Source: Heterocephalus glaber (taxonomy: Eukaryota; Chordata; Mammalia; Rodentia; Bathyergidae). From it: DNA of 64,000 nt. The stretch lies in NCBI RefSeq assembly GCF_000247695.1, contig NW_004624849.1, forward strand, positions 1,658,698 through 1,722,697. Reading direction: 5' to 3'. This document shows positions 1 to 12,300 of this stretch, in pieces. How positions within the stretch are numbered: position 1 is the stretch's first letter; each line of letters starts with the position of its first letter. The position numbers were made by a program, and so were the translations under genes. The notes under the pieces are model-generated. The model did not search any database. It saw only the letters and a program-made list of their open reading frames with translations, and had not been told where the DNA came from.

Positions 1-34
1 CAAAAATGAAATTAAAAATAAAAATAAAAATAGT

Positions 35-96
35 TTGCCTCGCAAGGACCCAAGTTCAATCCCTGGTACCAAAAAAAAAAAAAAAAAAAAAAAAAA
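35..96 (+). mobile_element. ID-like SINE, 5'-truncated
   Basis: It retains GCAAGGACCCAAGTTCAATC and CCTGGTACC followed by a 28-base A tail. The left half with the A box is missing. Confidence 0.75.
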
Positions 97-581
97 GTCA
101 CAGACTCCAGAGGCAATTCTAAAAAAGAAGCTCTAAGAAACATTTTAAGTAAAAGTGCATAATTAGATTCAACGGCCCTGTGAGGGAACCATACTCATAA
201 GGGTATATTCATTTTCTTTTATTTAAAAGGAAACAGTCCTATACACCTGTCACAGATACACATGTGTATCTACCCATGAACGAGAGTCACAGTGTACACT
301 GCAAGCACTCGGTTCCCAGAATATCAAGAACTGGGGAATGAAGGATAATGCAGTGAACTAGTGAGACAATATGGATGCCAGAGGGGCCACCATGCAGGAA
401 CCTACGCACTGGCTCAGGGTGCAGCAGTAGGTGGGAACAGGCCAAATGCCTCACAGAAATGCTCGCTCTAATGCCACTCCTCGTGCAGAACACTTCACTT
501 TCTGACATTCAGGTCCTCTCTTCAGACCCTTTCCTAAAGTTCAAACTACTCAGCTTACCACTTGAATTGCGCGCGTGCGCG

Positions 582-582
<1 letters not shown>

Positions 583-636
<54 letters not shown>

Positions 637-667
637 CAGAGAGGGAGAGGGAGAGGGAGAGAGATAG
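583..667. repeat. (GA)n / (GACA)n microsatellite
   Basis: This is a GA run with CAGA variants, preceded by GCGCGTGCGCGC. It explains the Arg/Glu and Ser/Leu repeat open frames here. Confidence 0.97.
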
Positions 668-670
668 ATA

Positions 671-742
671 TGCTGGAGGTGGAACTCAGGGCCTCCCACA
701 TGCTAGGCAAATGCTCTACCATTTGAGCTCCAGCTCCAGCCC
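671..742 (-). mobile_element. ID SINE, older type
   Basis: The reverse complement has GGTAGAGCATTTGCCTAGCA, the ancestral tRNA-Ala/ID middle. The adjoining GA repeat probably grew from its tail. Confidence 0.75.
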
Positions 743-969
743 TTGAATTCCATTTCAAGTATCTTATTGCCCAAAAGTGATGCTAATTACAGCATGTGAC
801 AAGACTACTGGGGACAGAAAAAGCCTACAGGAAAAATGCCTACAAATACACAGTGGACATGCATTTCAAAGGAAGAGACTTCATTTGAAGAAAGCAACAC
901 AGATTTTAATTTCTCCATCCCATTCTCAGGTTACTATGGTGAATAAACTTCCTATCAGAAAGGGGTACT

Positions 970-1124
970 TAGGCTTGGTGGCACATGCCTGTAATCCCAG
1001 CACTTGGGAAGCTGAGGCAGTAGGATCACCAGGAGTTTGAGGCCAACCTGGGTTACATAGTGAGTTCACGGCCAGCCCGAGATACATAGTGAGACCCTGT
1101 CATATAAAATAAAAACAAAAAAAG
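970..1124 (+). mobile_element. B1-type SINE
   Basis: It has CATGCCTGTAATCCCAGCAC, GTTTGAGGCCAACCTGGG, a second TACATAGTGAG unit and GAGACCCTGTC before an A-rich tail. Confidence 0.9.
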
Positions 1125-1546
1125 GGGGACTTTTCACAGATTGAGCAGCATCTCCTCTGAGACTTCCTGTGAGCATAATCACTTGCACACTTGAACAGGG
1201 ACTGATATAAGCAATGAGACAAAGCAGAGACCCTGCCAGAGCCGCACACTGGAGCGCAAACCTTCAATGTGCCCCTGGACAGGCAGCCACAGGCTGAAGG
1301 CAGATCGTGAAGGAAAAGGCTGCTGCTAGCCAACTCTATACTATCTGCTTTGGGGAGGTTTAATACTAAGGAGGATGTCAGTAGCAAAAATCACTGTGCT
1401 TGCTGTCTTTCCTCTTGGTCTTTACATGCTCATGACTGAGGAAGTGAAGAAATGGATTCTAGATTCATTCGGGATTAGGTTCTTCACTATGGAAGGGCTT
1501 TAGGAGATTTTGATGCTTCCAGAAACTAAGCCCAAAAGATGCACCT

Positions 1547-1580
1547 GGGCCAGGGGTGGTGGTGGAGGCCTGTAATCCCT
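1547..1580 (+). mobile_element. B1 fragment (left end only)
   Basis: Only GGGCCAGGGGTGGTGGTGG and CCTGTAATCC remain. CTTCCAGAAA occurs on both sides (1517 and 1579). Confidence 0.5.
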
Positions 1581-1629
1581 TCCAGAAAATGTTTTCAAGT
1601 GCATCTTTTGTTGTTGGGGTTTGGTTTTT

Positions 1630-1764
1630 GTTATGGTTTTGTTTTAGGGTTTTTTGAGGCAGGGTCTCACTAGGTAGCTCAGCCTGGCCTTGAATTCATG
1701 GCAATCCTCCTGCCTCTGCCTCCTGAATGGTGGATTACAGGCGTGTGCCACTACACCTGCCCAA
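1630..1764 (-). mobile_element. B1-type SINE
   Basis: The plus strand reads GAGGCAGGGTCTCACTAGG through GGCGTGTGCCACTACACC, a B1 in reverse with T-rich tail on its left. Confidence 0.88.
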
Positions 1765-2175
1765 GACCCCAGTAGTTCTAACTAGGGATGTCTGAGACTT
1801 TCCCTGCTAAAAAAGCCTCATCTGAACTCCCCCCCTTTTCAGTCCTCTCAAGCCCATGGACTGTGCCTTCATGTCTGGGACCATGATGAAAAGACAGCTC
1901 CCTCATGGCTTCATGTGGGACCCGAACAAGATTCAGCATTCACAGGGTATGAAATGCCACACGGAGAGTTGATAAGTACCACTCACCAGAAAATACAAAT
2001 CCACAGATTGCCGAATCCAAATACATTTTAACAAATAGCAGAAAAATGAAAAAAAAATAGCAGAGGTAGGTTAGATTGCATACAGCAGGTAAAATTCTCC
2101 CAACTATTAAAACAGGAACATTTCATTAAGCAACTCAGATAATCTCAGCAAAAGAGTATTCTTTGTTTGTTTTGC

Positions 2176-2234
2176 AGTACTGGGGGACTGAACTCAGGAC
2201 CTTGTGCTTGTAAGGCAGGCTAAATCCCTGGCTC
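2176..2234 (-). mobile_element. ID-like SINE, internally shortened
   Basis: AGTACTGGGGGACTGAACTC, AGGACCTTGTGCTTGTAAGG then jumps to TAAATCCCTGGC, so the middle is deleted. Confidence 0.75.
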
Positions 2235-2480
2235 ACAAAGGAGTATTCTTGAAGATATACCTACAACTCACTCAGTCTGCTAATACCACAAGCATGAATA
2301 GGAGCAGTAGGTCACTACTGTTAAGTAAAAATCTAAGAGCCTGTGTCTTCTATTTAGAGCCTGCAAAGGCAGTTCCTTGTCGCATTTCCCTGTTATTAGA
2401 CTATTCATTCCATACAAAGGGAGTAGAGATGTGAGAAGCAGCATTTTTTACTTTGGTAAAAACAGTAGTATTGGGATAGT

Positions 2481-2592
2481 GGCTGAAACAAGGAGATCAC
2501 AAGTTTCAACCCAGCCAGGGCAACTTGACAAGACCCTGCCTAGAAAAAAAAAGGCTCTGGATGTAGCTCAGTGAGAAGTACCACTACAAAAA
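2481..2592 (+). mobile_element. Diverged B1 piece followed by ID-like piece
   Basis: AACCCAGCCAGGGCAACTTG, ACAAGACCCTGCC suggests a B1 end. GGATGTAGCTCAGTGAGAAG suggests an ID start. Both are partial. Confidence 0.45.
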
Positions 2593-3198
2593 AGCAAATC
2601 GAAACAAAAACAGGCTCCATTAATTATCTCAAAATTTTGGAATATTTCTAAATTAGACAACTCTGGGCAACATAATGTACTTTCTACAAAGAGAAGAATT
2701 CACCAAGCAAATCCATAAGTATTATTTTTGGAAAATGCTTCTCAGAATATGTGTGAATATCCTCTCAGCTACAAAATCTTATTACAGCAGATAATTCCAG
2801 CTCAGTGGCCAAAGCAATGGCTCCCCAGTGGACCTCAGACTGCTTCAAAAATTGCTGTCAGTGGTTCAAAGCTGAAGATGGAGTATTTGGAACAATGATT
2901 CAATTCACAGAGCAATTTATCACTCAGATGGGTCTGCCCTGTTTGTCTGAGTCAGTGACGCTTGTGGAGTAATTTAGAGGGTACTCCCACCCCCAAGAGC
3001 TGAGGTCAAAACAGCTGTCACAGGTGAGCAGGGAGTAGGGCTCCCCTAGGGTGATATACACACTGTGGTCCAGAAGCACGTACGGTGATGCTAGCCTGCC
3101 AGCCAGGGACTCGCAGACCTCAGACCTGCTTATCCAAGGCTACAGAGAGAGGTTGGTCCCCCAGGGTTGGATAAGTAAGTTCATATATAGCCCCTTAC

Positions 3199-3331
3199 CC
3201 TTCTTTGCCAATTTCTCCAACCTTCCGGGCTTCAACAAGCGGCTCTTTACCTAGTTTGGTCAAATTCATTTTGGTCTCAAGAGTCATCAGAAAGGATCCA
3301 TTGTAGGACATTTCCAAGTCAATCCAGAGAC
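3199..3331 (-). CDS. TEX2: TEX2 exon 8 (residues 892-936), SMP domain; last exon in the window
   Basis: This exon is 133 bases. The acceptor is TTTCTCCAG/GTCTC and the donor GAAGG/GTAAGG, phase 2 at the end. It encodes GLWIDLEMSYNGSFLMTLET, KMNLTKLGKEPLVEARKVGE and IGKEG. At 3225-3227 the codon is CGG (Arg) where human TEX2 has Leu (EALKVGE). The next exon should begin left of position 1, since no match to the rest of the SMP domain (for example the RVWYGFRKPP motif) is found in 1-3198. Confidence 0.93.
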
Positions 3332-6300
3332 CTGGAGAAACAGTGAAAAAACAGATTTTTCCCCCCCTTAAAAAACATGACTGTAAATGACACTATAGAC
3401 AGTTGTACTTTAAACTGGGTGTGGTGGCACATGCCTGGAATCCCAGGAGGCTGAGGCAGGAGGACTGCTGCCAGTTTGAGGCCAGCCTGGGCTACACAGT
3501 GAGTTCAAGACTGACCTGGACTACACGGTGAGACCCTGTCTCAAAACACCAAAAAAAAAAAAAATTTATATATATATAAATTTGCAGTTTAAAGGACCTC
3601 AATCAGCATCATACCAAAAGTCTACACATGGCTTACGCTGCCAATACAGGCAAGAGGAGGGCTATAAGAACAGTGTACACAATGGTACACTGAAATGGTC
3701 TCCATCTGGCAAATGACCAGTATTCAATCCATGTGATGGTCATGGTGAATTCAGCACACTTTAGCAACAGAGGGCCCAACTTCTACCTCCTCCTCCTGTT
3801 CAGTAGGAAAACACACACCCAGGAGGGAGTGGCCTGAGCCAGAGCCCAATCAGGATAGGCTGTCTGATGGCCTACCCATTAGGAGACAGAAGGGAGCACA
3901 GAGACTTCTCTATGACCTGGGTCATTAACACAAGGAACCACTGTCTCTCTGAAATTATTAAGTGCTTGGAAGAGGGGCAGAAAAATGGGTCAGATTTAGC
4001 CTGGTATGGTAAGAATAGTGACAAAAACTGTTAGAATCTCTTTCTAGAAATTTCCAAGTAATGGAAGCAAGACGATTACCTTACTCCCAAGATTATCCAG
4101 GTAAAGTCAGATAACCACTTTGTACCTGAGTTTAAAGATCTATTTCTTGGAAAGATACTATTTGCCAATGAGATTATATCTAAGAATATGTGGAGTCTGT
4201 GGAATTTCGTTGTTGTGGCCACTGACCAGTGTGTAAAATGCAAACAGAAGCATCTTGAGACCCTCTGCTACTGGAAGGGTCTATGATAAGGCAGGCAAGA
4301 CAGCCTACACTAATTTTTTTCTTTTTTTTTTTTTCTGGCACCGGGGATTGAACTCAGGACCTTGCACTTGAGAGGTAGGTGCAGTGCCATTGAGCTAAAT
4401 CCCTGGCAGGCTACACTGATTTTTCAGACTCACAGCTCCATAATACCTTGTAGACTTTCAATGAAAACATGATTCTTCCAGTGGGTGTTTAAATGTTAAT
4501 AAACTTTTACAGATCCTCGTAAGTCAAATGACAACATCTAAAAGGAAGCAGGAAATTAGTCTAAAACCATGTTCACACAGCAGCATTTTCAAGCACTTAC
4601 AGTAAATAACCCCTTCCCTACATGTTTAACCCTCAGATAAAAGCAATGCTTAACCCCAAAAAACACTAATGGTATAATTCCTCACTAAAGATAGGATAAT
4701 TTCTAGTTTTGTGTTCAACATATTTTCTTTTCCATAAATGGTGATTATTTTCCATGACTGACCTGGTTTAATGAAGTGATATGCAGATCAACTGTGACTG
4801 TCTTAACTGTCTGTAGTAATACTCAAAAAGCTTCTTTATTTCCTGCTTATATTAAAGCAGTTGAAAATCACTAATTAACTTGCTCTTCAAAATACCGTTA
4901 CTGGAAATAAAGGGCACATGTGTTTCAATAAAGACATTTAGTCATTAATCACTTCCAGCAGAAAGGGATTAGGATAAAAGGTTAGATATTAATTTAAACC
5001 CAACATAAAAAAGACTATCAATACAAAATATAATTATTATTTTCATTTGTGCTTTGAGACAGGGTCTTGCTATGTAGTTCAGCTGGCCTTGGACTCACTA
5101 TGTAGCCCAGGCTGGCCTTGAACTCATGGGGTATCCTCCTGCCTCAGCCTGAGGGCTGGAATTACAGGTGTGTGCTACCATACCCAGCTCAAAATACGTT
5201 TATTAGTGTAATTAATAGCTCCAGCTTCTTTAAACTTGAGAATTAACAGATTCATACTACCTGGCTACTATATGTACTCAAGCATAATCATTTCTTTTGG
5301 AAAGCTTAGGCTCCCAATAAATATTAATAGTATGCTTTGCTGTTGAAAGCTGTCATATCGAACGCAACAGACTTACTACTTCCCAAATGGCAAGTTTTGT
5401 TTGTTTTTTAAACAAAAAGATTAGGCTTAGTAAAGTGCTGGCTCAGGCCCAATCACTGGGACATTCCACCCATGGGGTAAGGGTCAGCCCCACAGCCAGG
5501 GGCTGAAGCAGGAAGTCCAAGGGAAAAGCACTGAGCCCAGTCCTGGGGGCTGGGGCTTGAGTTTCATTGGCCGCTTCCCAGCCTCTGTGCACCAGTTTCC
5601 TCATCACAAAGATCACACTGCCTCTCCAGGGGACTGTGGCACCCGCACATCCTGGCAGGGTGGCTTCCCATTCTCTGTTGGGGCCAGCCCCCCCTTGCTG
5701 CTTGCTCTGTTCTTGCCTACCGATGTTCATGAAAGAGGGTGCACTAGGTAGCCAGAGGCCTGGTATCTCAGAATGAGATGTATTTATACCACTGAATATG
5801 CCCCACAAAGCCTACCCACAAGGGGCCAGGGATTTAGCTCAGTGGTTTCACAGCCTGCTGTGCAAGTGCAAGGGCCTGAGTTCGATCCACGGTACCAAAA
5901 GAAAAAAGCCTACCCACAAGGCCTTGCTCAGCCCTGGTAGCCAGAGAAAATGCATAGTCAAGAATGGCTTGAGCTGCCCATGGTGGTATATACTTGTAAT
6001 CCCAGCTGCTTGGGAGGCTAAGGCAGGAGGTTCACATGCTTGAAACCAGTCTGGGCAAAATACTGAGACCCTGTCTCAAAATAAAAAATTTAAAATGGCT
6101 GGGGCTATAACTGTAAGCTCAGTGGCAGAGCACCCCTGGGTTCAATCACCCATAATAAGCCTAGCATGGTGGCGCACACCTATAGCCCTAGCACTTGGGA
6201 GCCTGAGGCAGGAGGATCGCCAGAAGTTCGAGGCAAGCCTGAGCTACATAGTGAGCTATGTAAGCAAGACCCTGTCATAAATAAACAATCAATATCCACT

Positions 6301-9300
6301 ACTGCAAGCAACAAGTACCCTGAAGAACTTCCAAACAGTGCAACGTGGAGACCAACTGGTTATGTACCAGGAGGGTTGGGAAGCCCTGCCTTACAAAATC
6401 CAAAGGTAAAATGAACAGTTAATAGGGAATTCTTTTATTTAAAATGCTGCTTTGTATGATGACCTGCTCAAGGACAAAAAAGAAAGAAGTTGAGGCCGGG
6501 GATTTAGCTCAGTGGTTCCATTGCTTGCCTTGCAAGCACAAGGACCAGAGTTTGATCCCTGGTACAAAAAAAGAAGTTGAGCAGCAGGCAAATTTTGATA
6601 CCTTAAAGGAGGAGTAAGGAGTTGGCCCTAGGAGGTTCTCAGGAAAGGGGGCTCCTCCTCACACAGTGCTCATGTCAGGAGGCCACTGTGGGCAGGCAGG
6701 GTGGCACCCATTGTCAACGAGCCCCCATAAAGCTGACACTTCATTTGGCAATACATGAAACAACTGACAATGAACGTGACAAGCTTTAGTCACTCTCCAT
6801 GCAAGGACCTGCCAGGAGCTCAGCCTCACACAGTCAGGAAGTTACCAGCACCATAACCCAGAGGGACAATGGGCAGGATGGCAGCTCATTCCATCAAATG
6901 TGCATACTGAGATATCAGAACTGAGACATCGAGATGAAGCCCTGCCTTGGAGAAGAATATGCTTGAGGAAGAGTAAAGACGGCCTTGACTGCTGGGTGCA
7001 CCTCAGATCACGATTCGTGAGAATAAACACATCTGGCTGCACATCCCGAGAGACAAGGGGGAGTCACAAACAGAGCATTCTTCTGCCTTCCCTTAGGCTT
7101 TCTAGTTGACAAACTCTAGGGCCTACCACAGCAACATGCATCTGGTAGTTTCACACAGCATCTCCTTGTGTTACTATTAAAGTTTCTCTGAGGCAGGCTC
7201 AGTGGCACCTGCCACTTGGAAGGTGTTAAGGGACCCTCGAGCCTGCTCATCTGAGCTGCCCCTCACATTCCTTGCTCTTTCCTCCCTTTCCTGCCTCCCT
7301 GGTTTTCATTCTGAAAGTCAACATTTGGCATCCAAGCACAAGACTCCTTAAAAATAGAATATTTGGTAATCTATTATATCAAGATCAGAGGCTAGAGTTA
7401 TTCGCTCTTACAAGAATGCGTTAATGATTGTTTTGTTCCTGACAAACAAATGGTGCCCTATTGCTCACTCAAATACTTCATAAAATTAGTAGAACCTTGA
7501 ATCTGGATGTGTCTTTTATGATGACGTTTTTAGCTTTCTCTACCAACAATGGATAAAGGGCTGTGCCTCTTCACTGTCTACACAGCCACAAATCAAGATT
7601 CCCCTTCACCCCGACCCATCCAAGTTCCACAGCAGGTATTTTTCCCCTTTTCCATATAAACTTTTTCTTGTCTGTGATACTCCTGCCAGGCCCAGGCAGC
7701 CAGACTGCTGTAGCTGCTTTCCTACCGCCTGCTCTGAGGTGGTATAGCAGAGGGATCCAGTTTTAGTATACAACTAATACTGGTTCCAGTTTTCTGTGAT
7801 ACTTACTTCATTTCTGGCACTGGACACAACAAGGCAAGATCCAGAATATTAGTATAGACCACAGGTACCCATGGCATGACTAAGGGGATCTGCAGAGACA
7901 GGCAGGGTTCCCCCAAAGTGGGACTTGGTGACCCTTCCATAGAATCTGAGATCTTTAGTCAAAACTTGAGTTGTTATTTGGGTCTTGAACTCTGTTCATG
8001 GAGGACAGGCAGTGACTCTTTGTAGACTTAACTACGTGCAGCAAAAGTCCATTACCCCGCCCCCCAAAGTCCATGAATCAATCCAACCCTGAGGGGTCAC
8101 TGTCCACATCTGGGGCTCATTCTGCCCTGCTGACACACCTGTGGGTACACAGATCAAACATCCTGGATGGCAGAAAAGGGTCCCCACCAAAGCCCTTCAG
8201 TAAGCTTTATTAACAATACAGCTTTCAGCAGCACAGCTGCTACCAGCAGCTCTCCATATGCCACGTGTGTTCCCTGAGCACTTCACACATGTTTAATTTC
8301 CACCACAATCCAGCGAGGCAGACAGGAAACTGAGGTGTAGCAGCTTCCCTTTGGTCTGGCCAATGGATGGTGCAGGAGCAGAGCATAAACACAGGGCCAG
8401 TGCTCGAGGCCACTGATCCCAGTCTGGAAGCTGTGGAACAGGATGGAAAGATAAGGCTGCTGATGCCCTTGGGCAAGTTACTTCATCTGAGCTTTCACTT
8501 GTACAGATACGGAAGGGTCTGCTAGGGGGCTCTGGTTGACCTTTCCAGTCCAAAATCATCGATGAGTGCCATTCTTGAGGCTTTTAAATAGAGTTATATA
8601 CATTCTCTATTAAGGTTCTTTTTTTTGTACCGGGAATTGAACTCAGGACCTTGCGCTTGTGAGGCAGGCACAGTGCCACTGAGCTACATCACTGGCCCTC
8701 TATTAAGTTTTTTTATGTTTAAGAAAAAAGAATATACCAAAAATGTATTTAAAAAAGTAATGCTGGCTATGGTGGAGTGATAGGTTATGCTTTCCTCATT
8801 CCCTTTTCTGGATATTTCAGTGTCCCCACATGAATATTTGCTGAATAAATGAGCAAACACCACCGTGACAATTAATAAAACGATGGGAAGAGCCTGGCTG
8901 AGAGGGATGGGCTGGTGGATGCTAGAAGGCCGGCCCTGCAGGTGGTGGCCAGGAGAGTGTAAAAGGAGTAGGGGAGGCCAGCCCAGGGGAGGAAGGGCAA
9001 CACATATGTACCCCACAGGTAGAAAGGTTAGTTGTAGAGTACATGTGGAGCAGGGGAAGGCCAGAGCCGAGGCAGGGGCACAGTTGGCTTTCCAGGGGTA
9101 GAACCTGACCATCTTCCCACTACCTGCCATTGGTGGGAAGCGATGCTGTCCAGCGGAAGTGCATCACACACCTTATTCACTGCTCTAGACTGATGTGTGT
9201 CCTGGAATTCAGACTGGTCAGCATGTCAGCCAGAGGAACTACTGACTGTTCTCTTAACAGCAAGGCCATGAAAGCTGAGAGCAGTAATTTTTTTTTTTCT

Positions 9301-12300
9301 TTATCTGGCAAGATCTGCTGGCTCTGAGCTATCGGATGGTCAACTGGACACCACAGCCACCCACATCCTCACCTCCAGTAGCATCATAGAAGGTGACAAT
9401 AATAATGGTAAAACAATAGCCAGTGCTTACAGAGTACCTGCCTCGAGCCAGGTGCTGTTTGAAGTGCCTTTCACATATTAACTCATGTAATCTCACAAGC
9501 TGTGAGACAGATGCTACTAGGGTCCCCATTTGAGAGGTGAGGAAATGGAGAGGTTCTGGTGCTTGGCCTAGGCCTCAGAGCTGTGTGTCGGGTCATCTCA
9601 CTTGAGAGCTGGTGCTCATAACTACACTCTATGTTGCCTTCCTAACATGGAAGAATCCAACCAGCTTTGGCCTGAATATTCCTCCAGCAAGCAAGCACAA
9701 GTTGGGGCATATTTTTTCATTTTTCCAAAGTACATGGGCGATGGGGCGGGGGAGGGGGGAGAGTCACAAGGCAGTGCCTCTCCTTGGAGTTATCAAAGCC
9801 TCTTTGCCTGGGCTGCATTTCTCTGGAGGGTGAGCTTTACTTTTTCGGGCCAGTTTTAGCAAATTACCCCAGAGTTAATTTCCCTAAGAGAAAAGGTTGC
9901 TCCTTAGAGCAACAGAATCTAAAACATACACAGGCATGTACCGCTTATGACTTTCAGTCAACAAGGGACCACATATAGGATGATGGTCCCATAAGATTGT
10001 ATCACCTAGTGATGTCACACTCATCTTTGTGTAAGCAAACTCTATGGTGTTCACACAATGACACCAACTAATGAAATCAACTGAAGACAGTTCTCAGAAA
10101 GTACCCCATCATTAAGTGATGTATGATTATATTTCCTTTATGTTAATTTGTTTTGGCATCATACATGAATCCTTTGTAGAGTTCGGAAAAAACTTAATTT
10201 GATAAAACATAACCCCCACAGGATTTACCTTTCTTCCTCTCTCTCTCTCTCTCCCCGGTATGTGTTTTTGAGACAGGGTTTCACTATGTAGTTTAGGCTG
10301 ACCTTGAACTCACTATGTACCCCAAGCTGGCCTCGAATTCGAGGTGCTCCTCTTGCCTCTGCCTCCTGAGTGGTGGGATTACAGGCGAGTGCCAGCACAA
10401 CTGGTTTCATTCTTTCCTTTGGTAACATTTTCGCCCTTGTTATACAAGCAAGCAGATCTCTCAAACTTTCCCTGAAAGGAGTTAAGTATGCCTCAAATGT
10501 ATTAAAAACCAGCAAAGCTTTGATCTCCACAGTGAAATGTCTCACACAGCTCTGCTACAGAGGAATGGGAAAGAAGCTTGAGACTTAAGTCTTGAATTAT
10601 CCTCAAAGCCAGACCAAAGCCGTTCTATGAAGCTGCAGAGTTCAAAGCCACAGGGAGATTTCTTAGATGCTGCAAAGCCTGCTGTGGCCCTGCACCACTC
10701 TCCTTGGAAATTTCTATTAATTCAACAAAGAACAGACATGAGATGAGAGACTGCTACCACATTAGAAAATAGAACATGTACACATATTATTTACTTTTTT
10801 TTTTTGGTACGGGGGATTGAACTCGGGTTCTTCCACTTTCGAGGCAGGCGGGGGAACCACTGAGCTAAATCCCTGGCCCTTATTTACTTTTTAAAAGCCT
10901 GACTCTCAGGAGGCTTGTGTTAGCTGATCACTTACCAGCTTTTTATCAGTCAGTTCCTAAAAAGGCAAGAAGCAAAGGTAACAGAGCCACCCCAGTGAGA
11001 AGAAGGAGGGCAGCTCTTATACACTGACAAGGTAAAGATCCCAGCTCCGAAGCAAACACACTCATGATGCACCTTTTTAAAGTATTAATGGGATCAAAGG
11101 AACACTAGCTAAGCCATTTGCAAAGAGTCTAAATCTCTTCTAATTTTACTTTCTGTGAACCAGAATTACCAAGCTCAACTGCACTCAGATTCATCATGGT
11201 GTGCACATCACTGAGGGGTTACAGGTGTTCTCATCATGTAGGTATTAGGTGGTGCTCTGGATTTGCAAATACTCTGGTCGAGCTTTCTCTGAAATTAATG
11301 TGATGCTGAGAACATAAGGGCTCCCCATCAGCTGAAACATTGCTAGAGAGATCTGCAGAGTTGCCAACTGCAGTGCTAAATATTTCTTTGTAGTTACATC
11401 AAATGTATACTATAGCAGAAAAACAATTTCACTAAATACCATCCAAGAGCCATTTGATACAACAGAGAGGAGTTGCTTCTATACCTTACAAATTTTACAA
11501 AACATTTACTTTAAAACAAATATTACTCTCTTAGAAAACTGTGATTAATTTTTCCCCTACCTTGTTCTTGGGCCATTTTAGGAATAATGCACATATGGCT
11601 AAGTGAAAACAGGCTTCCTGGCAAAGGTTGCTACTGGTAAGCAGACTGGTGGGACTATCTTTCCCTGACATGCTGGCAGGTTACCTGGCTCACTCCTGTC
11701 TTTTTTCTCCCGCCTTCTTAGTACTGGGGATCAAACCCAGTGTACTCTACCACTAAGCTATATTTCCAGTCCTTAAAAAATATATATTTTCTAAAACTTC
11801 TGAGACACAGTCTAATTGCTCTAGCTGGCTTTTGATCCTCCTGACTCAGCCTCCCAAGTAGCCAGGATTACAGCTGTGTGTTACCATGCCTAGCTCACTC
11901 CTGTTTTGTCTGTTTTTACTAAATTCCTGCACACTAAATTTTCTCAGTCCAACATGATACAACAGACATATGAATCATTACACTATCCTGATAATTCTAG
12001 TTAAACTCTCTCCACATTGTAATTAACTTAACTTCTTCCTCTTTCTACAAGAGTAGGCAGCCAGGACTGGTGGTGCACTCCTGTAATCCTAATACTCTGA
12101 GAGGCTGAGGCAGGAGAATCACTGTGGTTCAAGCCCAGCCTGAACTACATAGTGAGACCCTGTCTCAAAAAAAACATAAACAAAGGACAGGCATAGTGGC
12201 ACATGCCTATAATCTCAGGAGGACAGCCAGCTTCAGGCCAGCCTAGACAATTTAGTGACTCAGCAAGACTCTGTCTCAAAATAGAAAAAAGGTCTGAGTA

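Larger units (their letters stand above)
1..3198 (-). other. TEX2: TEX2 intron 8, partial
   Basis: This is non-coding sequence between exon 8 and the next exon off the left edge. It holds ID-like and B1 SINE copies and a GA microsatellite (listed separately). The stretches 130-540, 1130-1530, 1770-2170 and 2600-3190 have no repeat I recognise and no exon-like segment. The first 96 bases end in a truncated SINE with a long A tail. Confidence 0.8.

Noticed and set aside
375..758. Arg/Glu-repeat and Ser/Leu-repeat proteins
   Set aside because: They are translations of the GA microsatellite.
2821..3000. Candidate further TEX2 exon left of exon 8
   Set aside because: No frame on the minus strand matches the SMP continuation, and no phase-compatible acceptor and donor pair was found.
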